IMG/VR virus record: IMGVR_UViG_3300035670_010037
Span: 1 to 20,670 of that record
DNA length: 20,670 nt
Reading direction: 5' to 3' (one strand)
Source of the DNA: a virus
This document shows, piece after piece, positions 1 to 7,041 of the stretch. The notes under the pieces were generated by a model that was not told the origin of the DNA, made no database searches, and saw only the letters and a program-made list of their open reading frames with translations. Positions within the stretch are counted from its first letter, which is position 1. Each line of letters opens with the position of its first letter. Made by a program: the position numbers and the translations under genes.

Positions 1-159
1 AATAGTCCCAAAGTAGAAAAAAAAAGGAAAACTGAAACTGAAAAACCAAAATTAGACACTGAGGATACTAATAGTATTCACAATAACATGAATAATGAAA
101 CACCTAATACTGTAAACAACTTAGATACTACGCAAAAGAGAGGAGATACTACCCTATAG
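1..159 (+). CDS. 3' end of an unknown plus-strand gene (partial)
   Basis: Frame 1 is open from the first base to a TAG at 157-159, giving 52 residues. The start lies outside the window. The visible part is low-complexity and rich in Lys, Glu, Thr and Asn, with no recognisable domain; it looks like a disordered tail. It converges on the next minus-strand gene and overlaps its 3' end by 11 bases, a spacing typical of compact phage genomes. The reading frame is seen directly. That it is a real gene is inferred from the frame staying open to a neat end at the neighbour, and could be chance in such a short stretch. Confidence 0.45.
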   Translation, partial: NSPKVEKKRKTETEKPKLDTEDTNSIHNNMNNETPNTVNNLDTTQKRGDTTL

Positions 160-772
160 ATTCCTTGAGTACTTTTTGAATTAAATCTCTCAATCCCTCA
201 TTCTTTTTCTTTGATTTGTAAGAGGTCATAGTTGGTTTATTACCCTTACCAACTTTGGGCTCCTTTTTTTCTGCTCGTCTTTTTTGCGCACAAGCGGCTT
301 TTTTTTCAGAGTCTGACATTTTAGCCGCAACTCCTGCCGCTCGGCATTTCGGGTAACCTTTTGATTCACCTTCAGGTCGACCACAAGGTGGATGCCCACC
401 ACCTTCTTTTTTTCTACATATATTAACCCATGGACCTTTGGGTTGTTTACTCCCTTTAGGTTTTTTTTTGGTACCAAACCAAACCGCCAAATCTTCCTTT
501 AAAATGTCCTCTTTAAAAATTTTCTTTCTCATATTTTCAACTTTCTTAACATTTGTTTTAGTTTGTTTTTCATCTTTGGCAATTTGTTGTTTTGTTTTTT
601 TTATCTCACCATCATATGAATCAAATGCAGTTTCATTATTAACATAACCTGAAACTTTTTCAGTATAAGGTCTGAGCTGTTCATCCTTCCAAACTCGTGG
701 GGTAATATTTAATTTTCCTTTAAAAACACCATCACTTGATGATGTGGTACTCTCGTTGATTTTTCTTTTCAT
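149..772 (-). CDS. Basic cysteine-containing protein, DUF5872-like C-terminal half
   Basis: This is a 207-residue, Lys-rich protein. Residues 1-95 are probably disordered or helical. Residues 95-185 form a Gly/Lys-rich segment with Cys119, Cys130, Cys143 and Cys161, including GPWVNIC, HPPCGR and GYPKCR. This layout resembles a family of short basic domains found in viral proteins (DUF5872, recognised from memory). The last 15 residues, GLRDLIQKVLKESIG, form an amphipathic helix that echoes the LTESDLTRII-type tag at the other end of the window and contains the protease-like site LKE|S at 202-204. The strong positive charge would suit a DNA-associated virion protein, which is inference. The ATG at 772 is preceded by a TATTTAT element 14 bases upstream and has no Shine-Dalgarno sequence. 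Confidence 0.75.
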   Translation of the reverse strand: MKRKINESTTSSSDGVFKGKLNITPRVWKDEQLRPYTEKVSGYVNNETAFDSYDGEIKKTKQQIAKDEKQTKTNVKKVENMRKKIFKEDILKEDLAVWFGTKKKPKGSKQPKGPWVNICRKKEGGGHPPCGRPEGESKGYPKCRAAGVAAKMSDSEKKAACAQKRRAEKKEPKVGKGNKPTMTSYKSKKKNEGLRDLIQKVLKESIG

Positions 773-786
773 AACCCTATATTTTA

Positions 787-793
787 ATAAATA
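787..793 (-). promoter_or_regulatory. TATTTAT element before the basic protein gene
   Basis: TATTTAT in the coding orientation lies 14 bases before the ATG at 772. It sits within the near-palindrome TAAATATTTA, so the divergent gene at 805 has a similar AATATTTA 7 bases before its own ATG. It is one of nine such elements in the window and may be the late promoter -10 element. No -35 box is visible. Confidence 0.4.
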
Positions 794-804
794 TTTAGTT
801 TTTT

Positions 805-1047
805 ATGCAAGATTTGAATTCAACTTCTTTATTTGACAGAATAACCATCCAAAGTTCAAATGATTTCGATAATTTGATAGACACCTTGAATGCTGAGCAG
901 GCTGATTATATTACTAAGATAGCATTAGAAAAAGCGTTTAATTCGGGTATCTTTAGCTTAAGCGAAAGTGAAATTCTATCCAAATCGCTAAGAATTTTAA
1001 ATGTTACCAAAAATTTACACAGGGAAAATAATATTGACAAAAAATAA
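805..1047 (+). CDS. Small conserved-looking protein convergent with the capsid gene
   Basis: This is an 80-residue protein. After a short N-terminus (LFDRITI) it carries two or three probable helices, one ending LSESEILSKSLRIL, with no Cys, no signal peptide and no membrane segment. I have an impression of similar small LFDRITI / SESEVLSKSIR proteins beside capsid genes of uncultured phages, but I know no function. It is read divergently from the basic protein gene (32 bases between) and ends at a shared terminator facing the capsid gene. The ATG follows AATATTTAGTTTTTT and has no Shine-Dalgarno sequence. The reading frame and its context are seen; any role in head assembly is only a guess from position. 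Confidence 0.7.
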   Translation: MQDLNSTSLFDRITIQSSNDFDNLIDTLNAEQADYITKIALEKAFNSGIFSLSESEILSKSLRILNVTKNLHRENNIDKK

Positions 1048-1048
1048 A

Positions 1049-1070
1049 AAAGGGGACCGAAGTCCCCTTT
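1049..1070. terminator. Bidirectional intrinsic terminator between small gene and capsid gene
   Basis: A 9-base-pair stem (1049-1057 with 1062-1070) contains GGGGAC/GTCCCC. Read on the minus strand the loop is the stable C(UUCG)G tetraloop, followed by a T-rich run (TTTTTTATTTTTTG). On the plus strand it is followed by CTTTTTG. It lies 20 bases after the capsid stop and directly after the small plus-strand gene, so it can serve both. Confidence 0.9.
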
Positions 1071-1089
1071 CTTTTTGTAGTTTGAGATA

Positions 1090-2883
1090 TTATCTCAATT
1101 CTCTCAAGTCGAATGTTCTAACACCATCAACTGTGATACGACCGTAGAAACGGTTGTTTACAACCTTCTTAGCGTATCTGGTCATGATACCCTTGATAGG
1201 TGTAAAGTTGAATGGGTTGTACATTGTTGGAGTGAGTTGTAAAGGTACATATGGAGCGTAGATGTAACCTGTGTCAAGTAACGATGTACCTTTGTGACCC
1301 AACAACACTTGGTTTGCTGGGAAGTAAGGGTCACGGTAAACTTGATATCTACCTGCCAATGTTCCAACTCTCTCAATACCCATGTTGTATTGGTCTTGCT
1401 CAGGAGCTGCGTTTGATACGTGGAAGTACTCCAAGTCATCAAAGATTGCAGAAACCTCAGAAGATACAACAATCCAGTTAGCACCACCTCTTAAGGTAGA
1501 CTTGTGGATTTGTGCTGAAATTTGGTTAATTGCAGTGATAAGAGTTTGGTTCCAGTCCTTCTGAGTGTAAGGAGTAGTACCTTGAGAGAATCTCTTCCAT
1601 CCGTTGTAGTCCCAACGAAGGTTCCAAGATGCTGCTTTTCTCAAATCTCTTAAGATTTCACGGTCGATTTCCGCAGCTACTTGTTCTGACAATAAAGCTG
1701 TCAATTCAGCTTCAGCGTCGATATTGTGGAACGCAGCTACGTCCTGAGCCATTTCAGGTGACCATTGAGCTCTAAGTTTTCTTTCAGTAACCGATACAGT
1801 CACAGACTGAAGGTCGAAAGAAACTTCACCAATTTTATCTTCGAATTCAAGATTCTTGTAGATTCTGTAAGTTGCTGTAAACGCAGAATCATTTGCAGTT
1901 GTTGAAGAGAATGTTGAACCAGTGTATCCGTCAAGTGATGAATCACCACAAGAGATACAAACAGGAACTTGAAGGTCTACTTCGAGGTAAATTTTACCTT
2001 CAGCGTCACAAACATTGTAGTAAGTACCACCATCAGTCAAACTGTTAGGGAATACCAATGAAGTGTCCTGACCGTATTCCACAATACCCTTACCGTATCT
2101 CTGAGTAACAACTCTAAATAGGTAATTGTTATTTACATTCGCAGAAGTTGTTGGGTTACCAGCAACACCACGGATTTGTAGGTCAGTCAAGAATTCTTCA
2201 GTGTCCATAGGTTGACCGTTTGGTCCAATCAATTGACCAGCTCCAGCTGAAGCAAATCCAGACATCATGATGTAAACTTTTCTGTAATTATCAGTGTCAT
2301 ATCCTGTAACAATCAAAGAATCTCCTTGCCATGCTACTGTTCTTGTACCAGCTGTGATAGCCGAGAATGAACCTTTTGAGTAGTCGTAAAGTCCTGGTGG
2401 GTCCAAAGCAGGTTCGTTACCTTCGTAGAATCTATCGTAAAGGTCTTTAGTGTTGTTGTAGTCATAACCACTGTTTGGAGTCTGACCAGCAGCCGCGTTA
2501 GGTGCGCCGAAAGGTGCCCAGTGCTCGTTAGCGTTAGCTCCAGTGTAAGACTGAATGTTTGGTACGAAGTAGAACAACTTACCGATAGGAAGGTTCATCG
2601 CTTGTACCGAAACGATGTCGTTAGCCAAAAGTTTAGAGAATACTCTTCTTACGATTGGGAAAACAACAGTTTCAAATGAACCTGTATCTGCAGTTGATGA
2701 TGCTTCGTTGATGAGATAAGACGCTTGGTTTTCATACAACTGAGCGATGTTCTCTTTAAGGTGTCCGTTAAGTCCATCGAGGAAACCTAACTTGTCCCAT
2801 TTGTTGATTGTATCTTCTTTGATAACCTTAAGGTGCTTAAGACCGATGTTACCAACAAGACCACTTTCTAATAATGCTCCCAT
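1090..2883 (-). CDS. 23: Major capsid protein, T4 gp23-like
   Basis: This is a 597-residue protein that forms the hexamers of the head shell. It shows the T4 gp23 landmarks in order. They are an N-terminal delta region with a likely cleavage site at LINE|A (after Glu60; T4 gp23 is cut after Glu65 in FLTE|A), then VRRVFSKLLANDIVSVQAMN, then an ERKLRAQWSPEMAQD core followed by AEAELTALLSEQVAAEIDRE near 370-405, then GRYQVYRDPY, and the C-terminal APYVPLQLTP...GIMTRYAKKV. T4 gp23 is 521 residues; the extra length is mainly an insertion around residues 130-340 with two CxxC-type pairs, and a short C-terminal tail. Codon use is more C/G-rich than in neighbours, as expected for a highly expressed gene. 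It follows the scaffold gene by 30 bases and ends at a strong terminator. The leader is A-rich with no Shine-Dalgarno sequence. Confidence 0.95.
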   Translation of the reverse strand: MGALLESGLVGNIGLKHLKVIKEDTINKWDKLGFLDGLNGHLKENIAQLYENQASYLINEASSTADTGSFETVVFPIVRRVFSKLLANDIVSVQAMNLPIGKLFYFVPNIQSYTGANANEHWAPFGAPNAAAGQTPNSGYDYNNTKDLYDRFYEGNEPALDPPGLYDYSKGSFSAITAGTRTVAWQGDSLIVTGYDTDNYRKVYIMMSGFASAGAGQLIGPNGQPMDTEEFLTDLQIRGVAGNPTTSANVNNNYLFRVVTQRYGKGIVEYGQDTSLVFPNSLTDGGTYYNVCDAEGKIYLEVDLQVPVCISCGDSSLDGYTGSTFSSTTANDSAFTATYRIYKNLEFEDKIGEVSFDLQSVTVSVTERKLRAQWSPEMAQDVAAFHNIDAEAELTALLSEQVAAEIDREILRDLRKAASWNLRWDYNGWKRFSQGTTPYTQKDWNQTLITAINQISAQIHKSTLRGGANWIVVSSEVSAIFDDLEYFHVSNAAPEQDQYNMGIERVGTLAGRYQVYRDPYFPANQVLLGHKGTSLLDTGYIYAPYVPLQLTPTMYNPFNFTPIKGIMTRYAKKVVNNRFYGRITVDGVRTFDLRELR

Positions 2884-2913
2884 TTTAAATTTTTGTTTTT
2901 AGGAATTTTTATT

Positions 2914-4515
2914 TTAGAGTTTATTCATTAAATCCTTAATTCTTAAGTATTGAGGATTTTCATATGTTTTAGACTCAATCAAGGTTGCTGCTGAACCAGA
3001 AGTTTTTGTTGTGTTCAACTGTCTTTCAACACTTTCTGAAATATTTTTCATGTCTGTGTTTGAAAGTTCATCCTTGACAGTTTTATAGAGTTGCTTTGAT
3101 TCTTTAAGAGATTCTACAGAATCAAATCTTCTCAAGATATTTATTTTTTCTTTTTTGGTAGTGGAATGTTCAGTAAATAATCTTGTTGCGTATGCCAAGT
3201 TTGAGTTAAAAACTGCAACTTCGTTGAGTTTCTCTCTAAAGACATTAAGAGCTTTTCTGTACTCTTCATTCTTCTCTCTTAACATGTTTAATTCCGCTTC
3301 AACAGCCTCTACTTTAACACCATTATCACCATAAACATAATTTCTGTTGTTTGTGATACCTTTTCTTAACCCTCTACCTTCTTTTGACCCCATACCATAA
3401 GTTCTAGCAGCCTCTTTGGTTTCTTCCTTGGTTTCATAGTCTTTCTTGCCAGGATGTGTCTTAGATTTGTCACCTTTGTTACCACCGAATTTTCCTTCGT
3501 AGTCTTTGTAGTGACCATCTTTACCTTCACCAGCTTTCTTCTCAACACCACCTACTTTCTTGCGTCTGTATTCGTGTTTGTCAGAACCCCAGTTCTTATC
3601 CTTACCTTCTTCCATTTCACCCTCTTTGAACTCAAATTTTGCTTTACCAGTACCCATAGCTTTAGGTCCAGCCTTTTTGTGGTCATCAAATCCTTTTTTA
3701 GGTAAAGTACTATCGTACTTAAATTTAGGATGACCCATACCTACGCCTTTTGGTTTTACAGTCATTTTAGCTTCTGAAAGGTCATAATCTTCAGTATGAA
3801 GTTTATCGTCCTTCATATCCAATTCCAAATCACGAATATGTGCCGCGTCATCTTTTTCAGCTCCACGGTAATGGTCATATTCTTCATCGTCCTCTTCAGA
3901 AAGGTCCATCTCTTCCTCGTCCATTTCTATCTCATACATGACTTCGTCTTCTTCTTCCATAGTTTCAGATGACGAATAAAGAGCATCTAAAACAGCGTCC
4001 AAGTCAGGGTCGTCTTCAACATCAAGTTCGTCGAATTCCATTTCTTGTTCGTCCATTTCCATTTCTTCCATCATTTCATCTTCCTCATCCATTTCAGATT
4101 CGTCGAGTTTTACAATGTATTCTACATCTTCATTCTCGTCAGTGATGTGAACTTCATTTTCGTCTTTTACAACTACGATTCCATCTTCAGGTCCCATAGC
4201 CTTGAAAGCCTTAATAACTTCCTCATCTGACATATCTGTCATATCGATAGTTTCTTCATCCGAATCAAAATCCATATCGAATTCATCTTCAGAATCTTCC
4301 ATATTATCAACATCGCTATCCATGTCAAAATCCATGTCTAGCTCAGTATCAACTTCAACCTCATCTTCTTGTTCTGAGAGAGATTCCTTTACTAACTGAC
4401 TGATTTCTTCCTTCATTGTAGAAGCAAGTATTCCTTTTGCGTTTTCGGCAATGACTTCTTCAACATTTTTCATTTGAATAAGTGCCTCTTCAACTAAATT
4501 TTTAGTTTCTTGCAT
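2914..4515 (-). CDS. 22: Prohead scaffold (core) protein, T4 gp22-like
   Basis: This 533-residue protein is probably the internal scaffold on which the prohead shell assembles and which the prohead protease later degrades. The assignment rests on position (between protease and capsid, as in T4) and on a C-terminal third (about 400-510) rich in predicted coiled coil. There the segment EKLNEVAVFNSNLAYATRLF and the later INILRRFDSVESLKE are typical of gp22-type scaffolds. Residues about 46-215 are extremely acidic (Asp/Glu/Met runs) and 245-390 are Lys/Gly-rich and probably disordered. The protein is about twice the length of T4 gp22 (269 residues), the extra being this low-complexity middle. 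Sites matching (L/I)-x-E, such as VIAE|N at 21-24, occur near the N-terminus. It has its own TATTTAT element and sits after tandem terminators. Confidence 0.82.
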   Translation of the reverse strand: MQETKNLVEEALIQMKNVEEVIAENAKGILASTMKEEISQLVKESLSEQEDEVEVDTELDMDFDMDSDVDNMEDSEDEFDMDFDSDEETIDMTDMSDEEVIKAFKAMGPEDGIVVVKDENEVHITDENEDVEYIVKLDESEMDEEDEMMEEMEMDEQEMEFDELDVEDDPDLDAVLDALYSSSETMEEEDEVMYEIEMDEEEMDLSEEDDEEYDHYRGAEKDDAAHIRDLELDMKDDKLHTEDYDLSEAKMTVKPKGVGMGHPKFKYDSTLPKKGFDDHKKAGPKAMGTGKAKFEFKEGEMEEGKDKNWGSDKHEYRRKKVGGVEKKAGEGKDGHYKDYEGKFGGNKGDKSKTHPGKKDYETKEETKEAARTYGMGSKEGRGLRKGITNNRNYVYGDNGVKVEAVEAELNMLREKNEEYRKALNVFREKLNEVAVFNSNLAYATRLFTEHSTTKKEKINILRRFDSVESLKESKQLYKTVKDELSNTDMKNISESVERQLNTTKTSGSAATLIESKTYENPQYLRIKDLMNKL

Positions 4516-4538
4516 AAAAATTGTTTTTAATTTACCTT

Positions 4539-4545
4539 ATAAATA
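4539..4545 (-). promoter_or_regulatory. TATTTAT element before the scaffold gene
   Basis: TATTTATAAGG in the coding orientation lies 23 bases before the scaffold ATG, just downstream of two terminators. A fresh start here would let scaffold and capsid be expressed as their own strong unit. Confidence 0.45.
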
Positions 4546-4563
4546 GTTCTCAAAACAAAAAAA

Positions 4564-4606
4564 TCCGTCTGAAACCCCCCTCTTTAAGAAAAAGGTTTTA
4601 GACGGA
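4564..4606 (-). terminator. Second terminator of the protease operon
   Basis: A 13-base-pair stem with one G-T pair (4564-4576 with 4594-4606) and a 17-base loop is followed on the minus strand by seven T (4557-4563). It is the second of two tandem hairpins between the DUF4494-like gene and the scaffold promoter. Confidence 0.8.
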
Positions 4607-4613
4607 CAAAAAA

Positions 4614-4634
4614 AAAGGTGGATAAACCACCTTT
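4614..4634 (-). terminator. First terminator of the protease operon
   Basis: A perfect 8-base-pair stem AAAGGTGG/CCACCTTT with a 5-base loop (4622-4626) is followed on the minus strand by a T-tract at 4608-4613. It starts 4 bases after the stop of the DUF4494-like gene. Confidence 0.85.
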
Positions 4635-4638
4635 CAAA

Positions 4639-4848
4639 TTATTCGATTACTTCGTCGATTTTACTTTCAACAACAGAAACGATACGCCATTCGTGTTGGA
4701 ACCCCGTATATTTCTTTGTGACTTTAGCTTCGACATCAGTTACAGAAAAACCGTTTACAAGTTTCTCTTCTCGGATTTTTTTGATTCGACCTGAGTTTTC
4801 GTCGGGTAAATCATAAACCACTTTAGCAATGAAAAATTTCTCATCCAT
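4639..4848 (-). CDS. Small DUF4494-like protein
   Basis: This 69-residue acidic protein has the layout FFIAKVVYD - GRIKKIREEKLVNGFSVTDVE - EWRIVSVVESKIDEVIE. It resembles DUF4494, a small family of Bacteroidota and their phages with the pattern 'F..KV.Y....G..KKV.E.YLV.A.SFTEAE....'. The match is from memory of the family pattern, not a search. It starts 19 bases after the protease stop, shares that transcript and is followed by two terminators. Function is unknown. The main value of the match is as a host marker. The reading frame and operon position are seen directly. Confidence 0.7.
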   Translation of the reverse strand: MDEKFFIAKVVYDLPDENSGRIKKIREEKLVNGFSVTDVEAKVTKKYTGFQHEWRIVSVVESKIDEVIE

Positions 4849-4867
4849 AATTATTAAATCATTTTAG

Positions 4868-5584
4868 TTAACGATTTAAATAATCGGTTAATTTTTTCAT
4901 TAAATCAACTGACTTACCCATTCCAGAGTCAGAAATTTTCTGTTTTTTTTCTTCCTCGAGGTTTTCCTCGTACATTGACCTCTCTTCGGGGGAGTTAAAT
5001 AGGTAAGCACCAGGAGTTGACGGTGAAGATACCAAGTCGAAACAGATAAGTTCAAAATCGTCCTGTACTTCATTTTGTTCTCCCTTTTTAGCCAAAGACC
5101 CAACACCACGCGATGAAACACCCATTGTTACACCTTGTCTCATGAGGTTTGCTGCGATATCTCCCTTGGTTGATACAATACCACTCTCATGGAATCCTGG
5201 TGATGTAAGGAGTTTTAATTTACCCATAAGGATATGACCATCCCACCATATGTCTGTAATAAGGTGTGATACTCTATCCAAATCAATCAATGATGATTCA
5301 GGGTGATTTAACTCAGAGGTTGATAAACCTTTTTTAATTGCGGTTTTATATCTGTCAGCCTCTCTTTTTAAAATTCTCTCAGGGTATACTCTTCCATTTC
5401 TATTTGGGACACCAAATTTTTGAAGAACAGCATAGAACTCAAATGGGTTACGATAATCCATTTGTTTTTGTTCTTTCAAAAATGACTCATTGAGTGGGTC
5501 AGAGGGTGAAATGTAACCAGCGTCCATTTCAATCAATATACCCTTACCCGTTTCTCTTGGCCCAAGAATGTGCAAATCTTTCAT
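4868..5584 (-). CDS. 21: Prohead maturation protease, T4 gp21-like
   Basis: This 238-residue serine protease of the prohead core cleaves scaffold and capsid proteins after (L/I)-x-E. The family motifs are visible. They are an N-terminal substrate-like domain with VPNRNGRVYPE at 59-69, the catalytic His in ELNHPES (His94), the nucleophile in MGVSSRG (Ser157 or Ser158), and FDLVSSPSTPGA at 182-193, which lines the active site. Length is close to T4 gp21 (212). The N-terminus contains LNE|S and LKE|Q (31-38), candidate self-processing sites, since T4 gp21 is activated by autoproteolysis. It lies upstream of the scaffold and capsid genes in the same order as in T4. The ATG at 5584 is preceded by TATTTAT at 14 bases, with no Shine-Dalgarno sequence. 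Confidence 0.93.
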   Translation of the reverse strand: MKDLHILGPRETGKGILIEMDAGYISPSDPLNESFLKEQKQMDYRNPFEFYAVLQKFGVPNRNGRVYPERILKREADRYKTAIKKGLSTSELNHPESSLIDLDRVSHLITDIWWDGHILMGKLKLLTSPGFHESGIVSTKGDIAANLMRQGVTMGVSSRGVGSLAKKGEQNEVQDDFELICFDLVSSPSTPGAYLFNSPEERSMYEENLEEEKKQKISDSGMGKSVDLMKKLTDYLNR

Positions 5585-5598
5585 TATATTCTTTTAAA

Positions 5599-5605
5599 AT
5601 AAATA
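5599..5605 (-). promoter_or_regulatory. TATTTAT element before the protease gene
   Basis: TATTTAT in the coding orientation ends exactly 14 bases before the protease ATG, the same spacing as before the genes starting at 772 and 15325. Confidence 0.45.
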
Positions 5606-5610
5606 TAATG

Positions 5611-6063
5611 TTAGTTCATAGTTTTAATTTTTATCTTTTCTTTACTGGAAGTAAATGTGAAGTAATCATTTTTGATTACACAATCTTTGTAAATTTCTCT
5701 GATAATTTTTTTTATTGCGTCTTTCAGTACCGAACCTTTGAAATCTATTTCAGTTTTAGTGAATAGATTTATCTCAAGATTCATAAAAGACTTTTTACCT
5801 ACTTGAATACCACTTGTTCTTAGGTCTAAGTCGACGATAAATTTTTCAGCGAAAAGTTCACGATTAATACTTTCATAAACACTGTGTTTTACATTTCTTG
5901 AAAGACCACCTACAACACGGTCCCAATTCTCCATTTCCTTTTTTGGAGTAACCCATGTTTGTATGTTTATGTAAAGTGATTTTAGTTGTTTTGAATCTAC
6001 TGTTCCGTATTGAGTTTTAATTGATTCATATTGGTTAATTTTAACCGTTTTTCCTTTTTTCAT
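5611..6063 (-). CDS. Conserved-looking protein of unknown function between portal and protease
   Basis: This is a 150-residue protein. After a basic start it has alternating strand and helix segments, such as LKSLYINIQTWV at 28-39, FIVDLDLRTSGIQ near 75-87 and SFMNLEINLF near 92-101, consistent with a small globular fold. It has no membrane segment, only one Cys, and no motif I can name. The mix of 'IVDLDLRTSGI' and 'SFMNLEI' looks like a conserved single-domain phage protein, perhaps virion-associated. It ends 26 bases before the protease ATG, with the protease TATTTAT element between. Its own ATG at 6063 follows a palindrome (6071-6084). Head-completion or neck function is possible from the address but not shown. 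Confidence 0.75.
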   Translation of the reverse strand: MKKGKTVKINQYESIKTQYGTVDSKQLKSLYINIQTWVTPKKEMENWDRVVGGLSRNVKHSVYESINRELFAEKFIVDLDLRTSGIQVGKKSFMNLEINLFTKTEIDFKGSVLKDAIKKIIREIYKDCVIKNDYFTFTSSKEKIKIKTMN

Positions 6064-6070
6064 TCATATT

Positions 6071-6084
6071 CAGATTGGAATCTG
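6071..6084. repeat. Palindrome directly upstream of the gene starting at 6063
   Basis: CAGATTGGAATCTG is two 6-base arms around GG, 8 bases from the ATG at 6063. In RNA it could fold as a 5-base-pair hairpin with a 4-base loop. It is a possible operator or translation-control hairpin and has no established role. Confidence 0.35.
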
Positions 6085-6140
6085 TTTATTTTTTAATAAT
6101 CATAAGAAACTTTTACCCCAAATCCAAATATTTCTATTAT

Positions 6141-6326
6141 ATGTTAATAGTACAAGTAGACAAAAACATTGAGAAAGCACTCAAAATGCTTAAGTCTAAA
6201 GTTATTAAAACCAAACAGAGTCAAAAACTTAATTCCTTAAAAGAATACCAAAAAAAATCTGTTAAAAGAAGAACAGAAAAAACAAAAGCTTCTTATGTTC
6301 AAAAGTTTAAGAATCAAGAAGAATAG
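6141..6326 (+). CDS. rpsU: Phage-encoded ribosomal protein bS21
   Basis: This 61-residue very basic protein matches bacterial small-subunit protein bS21. It has MLIVQVDKNIEKALKMLK at the N-terminus (compare the family's 'MI.V.V.E.E.I..ALKRFKRK'), then the helix KLNSLKEYQKKSVKRR and a C-terminus ASYVQKFKNQEE, which resembles the extended Bacteroidota form ending AEYIQKLREEEE. I chose the ATG at 6141 because it aligns with the family's start; an upstream in-frame ATG at 6075 would add 22 unrelated residues. bS21 sits near the 3' end of 16S rRNA and affects initiation. It is the only plus-strand gene within the minus-strand head cluster, and its last 20 bases overlap the 3' end of the convergent gene. 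Its leader is AT-rich (TATTTCT 5 bases before ATG) with no Shine-Dalgarno sequence. Phages carrying bS21 are known. Confidence 0.87.
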   Translation: MLIVQVDKNIEKALKMLKSKVIKTKQSQKLNSLKEYQKKSVKRRTEKTKASYVQKFKNQEE

Positions 6327-7014
6327 ACTCTTCTAATTTCTTTAACTTTACATAATTAACTTGGTCGAATTTTTCAGTTTCAATCTTTTCAATGGTTTCA
6401 TTAATTTTAGATTGAATATCTGACTCTTCTTGTTTGGAGAGCAAAACCTTCAGTTTGTTAATTGTCGACTCCTTAAGAGTTGAGTACTCACTTTCCAAAT
6501 CTTCATTCTTAGACGCTAAGATATGAAATACCTCTTTCTTGGTCACCTCATCCAAACTCTCTATGTATTTTCCAATAGTTTGATTGGCAATCGTAACCAT
6601 CGACTTCAAAGGAATTTTAGGGCTTTCATTTAAACCTTTTGCAGTAGACATAAGATTACTAATTAATCTTTTTTTTGACGACAACCTTTTGTGAATATTC
6701 ACATTTTCAAAATACACCAAATTATCAATATCTTGGTAAATATTTGAAGATTTTTCCCCATTTTTTGGTAATGAAGCATTCTCTAACAAATGTCTAATTA
6801 CATTTACAGATTCTTCTAAAAATTCTTTGGCGTCGTTTTCAGATAATCCTTGTGGTGTATTAAGGTCATCATAAATGGAATAAACCTTTGAAAAAGATTT
6901 ATTTTTCAAAACATTATGTTTGAATTCTTTTAATGTTTGCTTGAAAGTAGAAGAGTCTTTGTAGGACTCTACCAAGTTTTTTTCGATAATCGATTTAATT
7001 TGTCCGAAGGTCAT
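6307..7014 (-). CDS. Helical protein at the prohead-core position (function unknown)
   Basis: This 235-residue, mostly helical protein is rich in Lys, Glu, Ser and Leu, with no Cys and no membrane segment. It lies between portal and protease, the place of the small prohead core proteins gp67 and gp68 in T4. The N-terminus MTFGQIKSIIEKNLVES is a short amphipathic helix ending in LVE|S, which fits a capsid-targeting sequence with a protease site. The C-terminal half (about 150-230) has heptad-like stretches. No sequence similarity to gp67/gp68 can be claimed by eye; the core-protein idea is inference from position and composition. Its ATG follows the portal stop by 27 bases with a TATTTAT element, and its 3' end overlaps the convergent bS21 gene. 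Confidence 0.72.
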   Translation of the reverse strand: MTFGQIKSIIEKNLVESYKDSSTFKQTLKEFKHNVLKNKSFSKVYSIYDDLNTPQGLSENDAKEFLEESVNVIRHLLENASLPKNGEKSSNIYQDIDNLVYFENVNIHKRLSSKKRLISNLMSTAKGLNESPKIPLKSMVTIANQTIGKYIESLDEVTKKEVFHILASKNEDLESEYSTLKESTINKLKVLLSKQEESDIQSKINETIEKIETEKFDQVNYVKLKKLEESILLDS

Positions 7015-7021
7015 GAGGTTG

Positions 7022-7041
7022 TATTTATTCTCTAATAAATA
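7022..7041 (-). promoter_or_regulatory. TATTTAT element (7035-7041) inside an inverted repeat
   Basis: The coding-strand TATTTAT at 7035-7041 starts immediately after the portal stop, 20 bases before the ATG at 7014. It is mirrored by its complement at 7022-7028, giving 8-base arms TATTTATT/AATAAATA around CTCT. Confidence 0.4.

Noticed and set aside
3454-4399. Several plus-strand open frames opposite the scaffold gene
   Set aside because: They are Phe/Ser/Ile-rich mirror images of the acidic Asp/Glu codons on the minus strand and show no protein-like pattern.
6075-6140. 22-residue N-terminal extension of the bS21 gene from an upstream ATG
   Set aside because: bS21 proteins start at the MLIV position (ATG at 6141); the extension is hydrophobic, unlike the family, and overlaps the palindrome upstream of the gene at 6063.
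6317-6334. AGAAGA/TCTTCT hairpin at the convergent ends of bS21 and the core-like gene
   Set aside because: Six A/T-rich base pairs inside coding sequence with no clean T-tract on either side; too weak to call a terminator.
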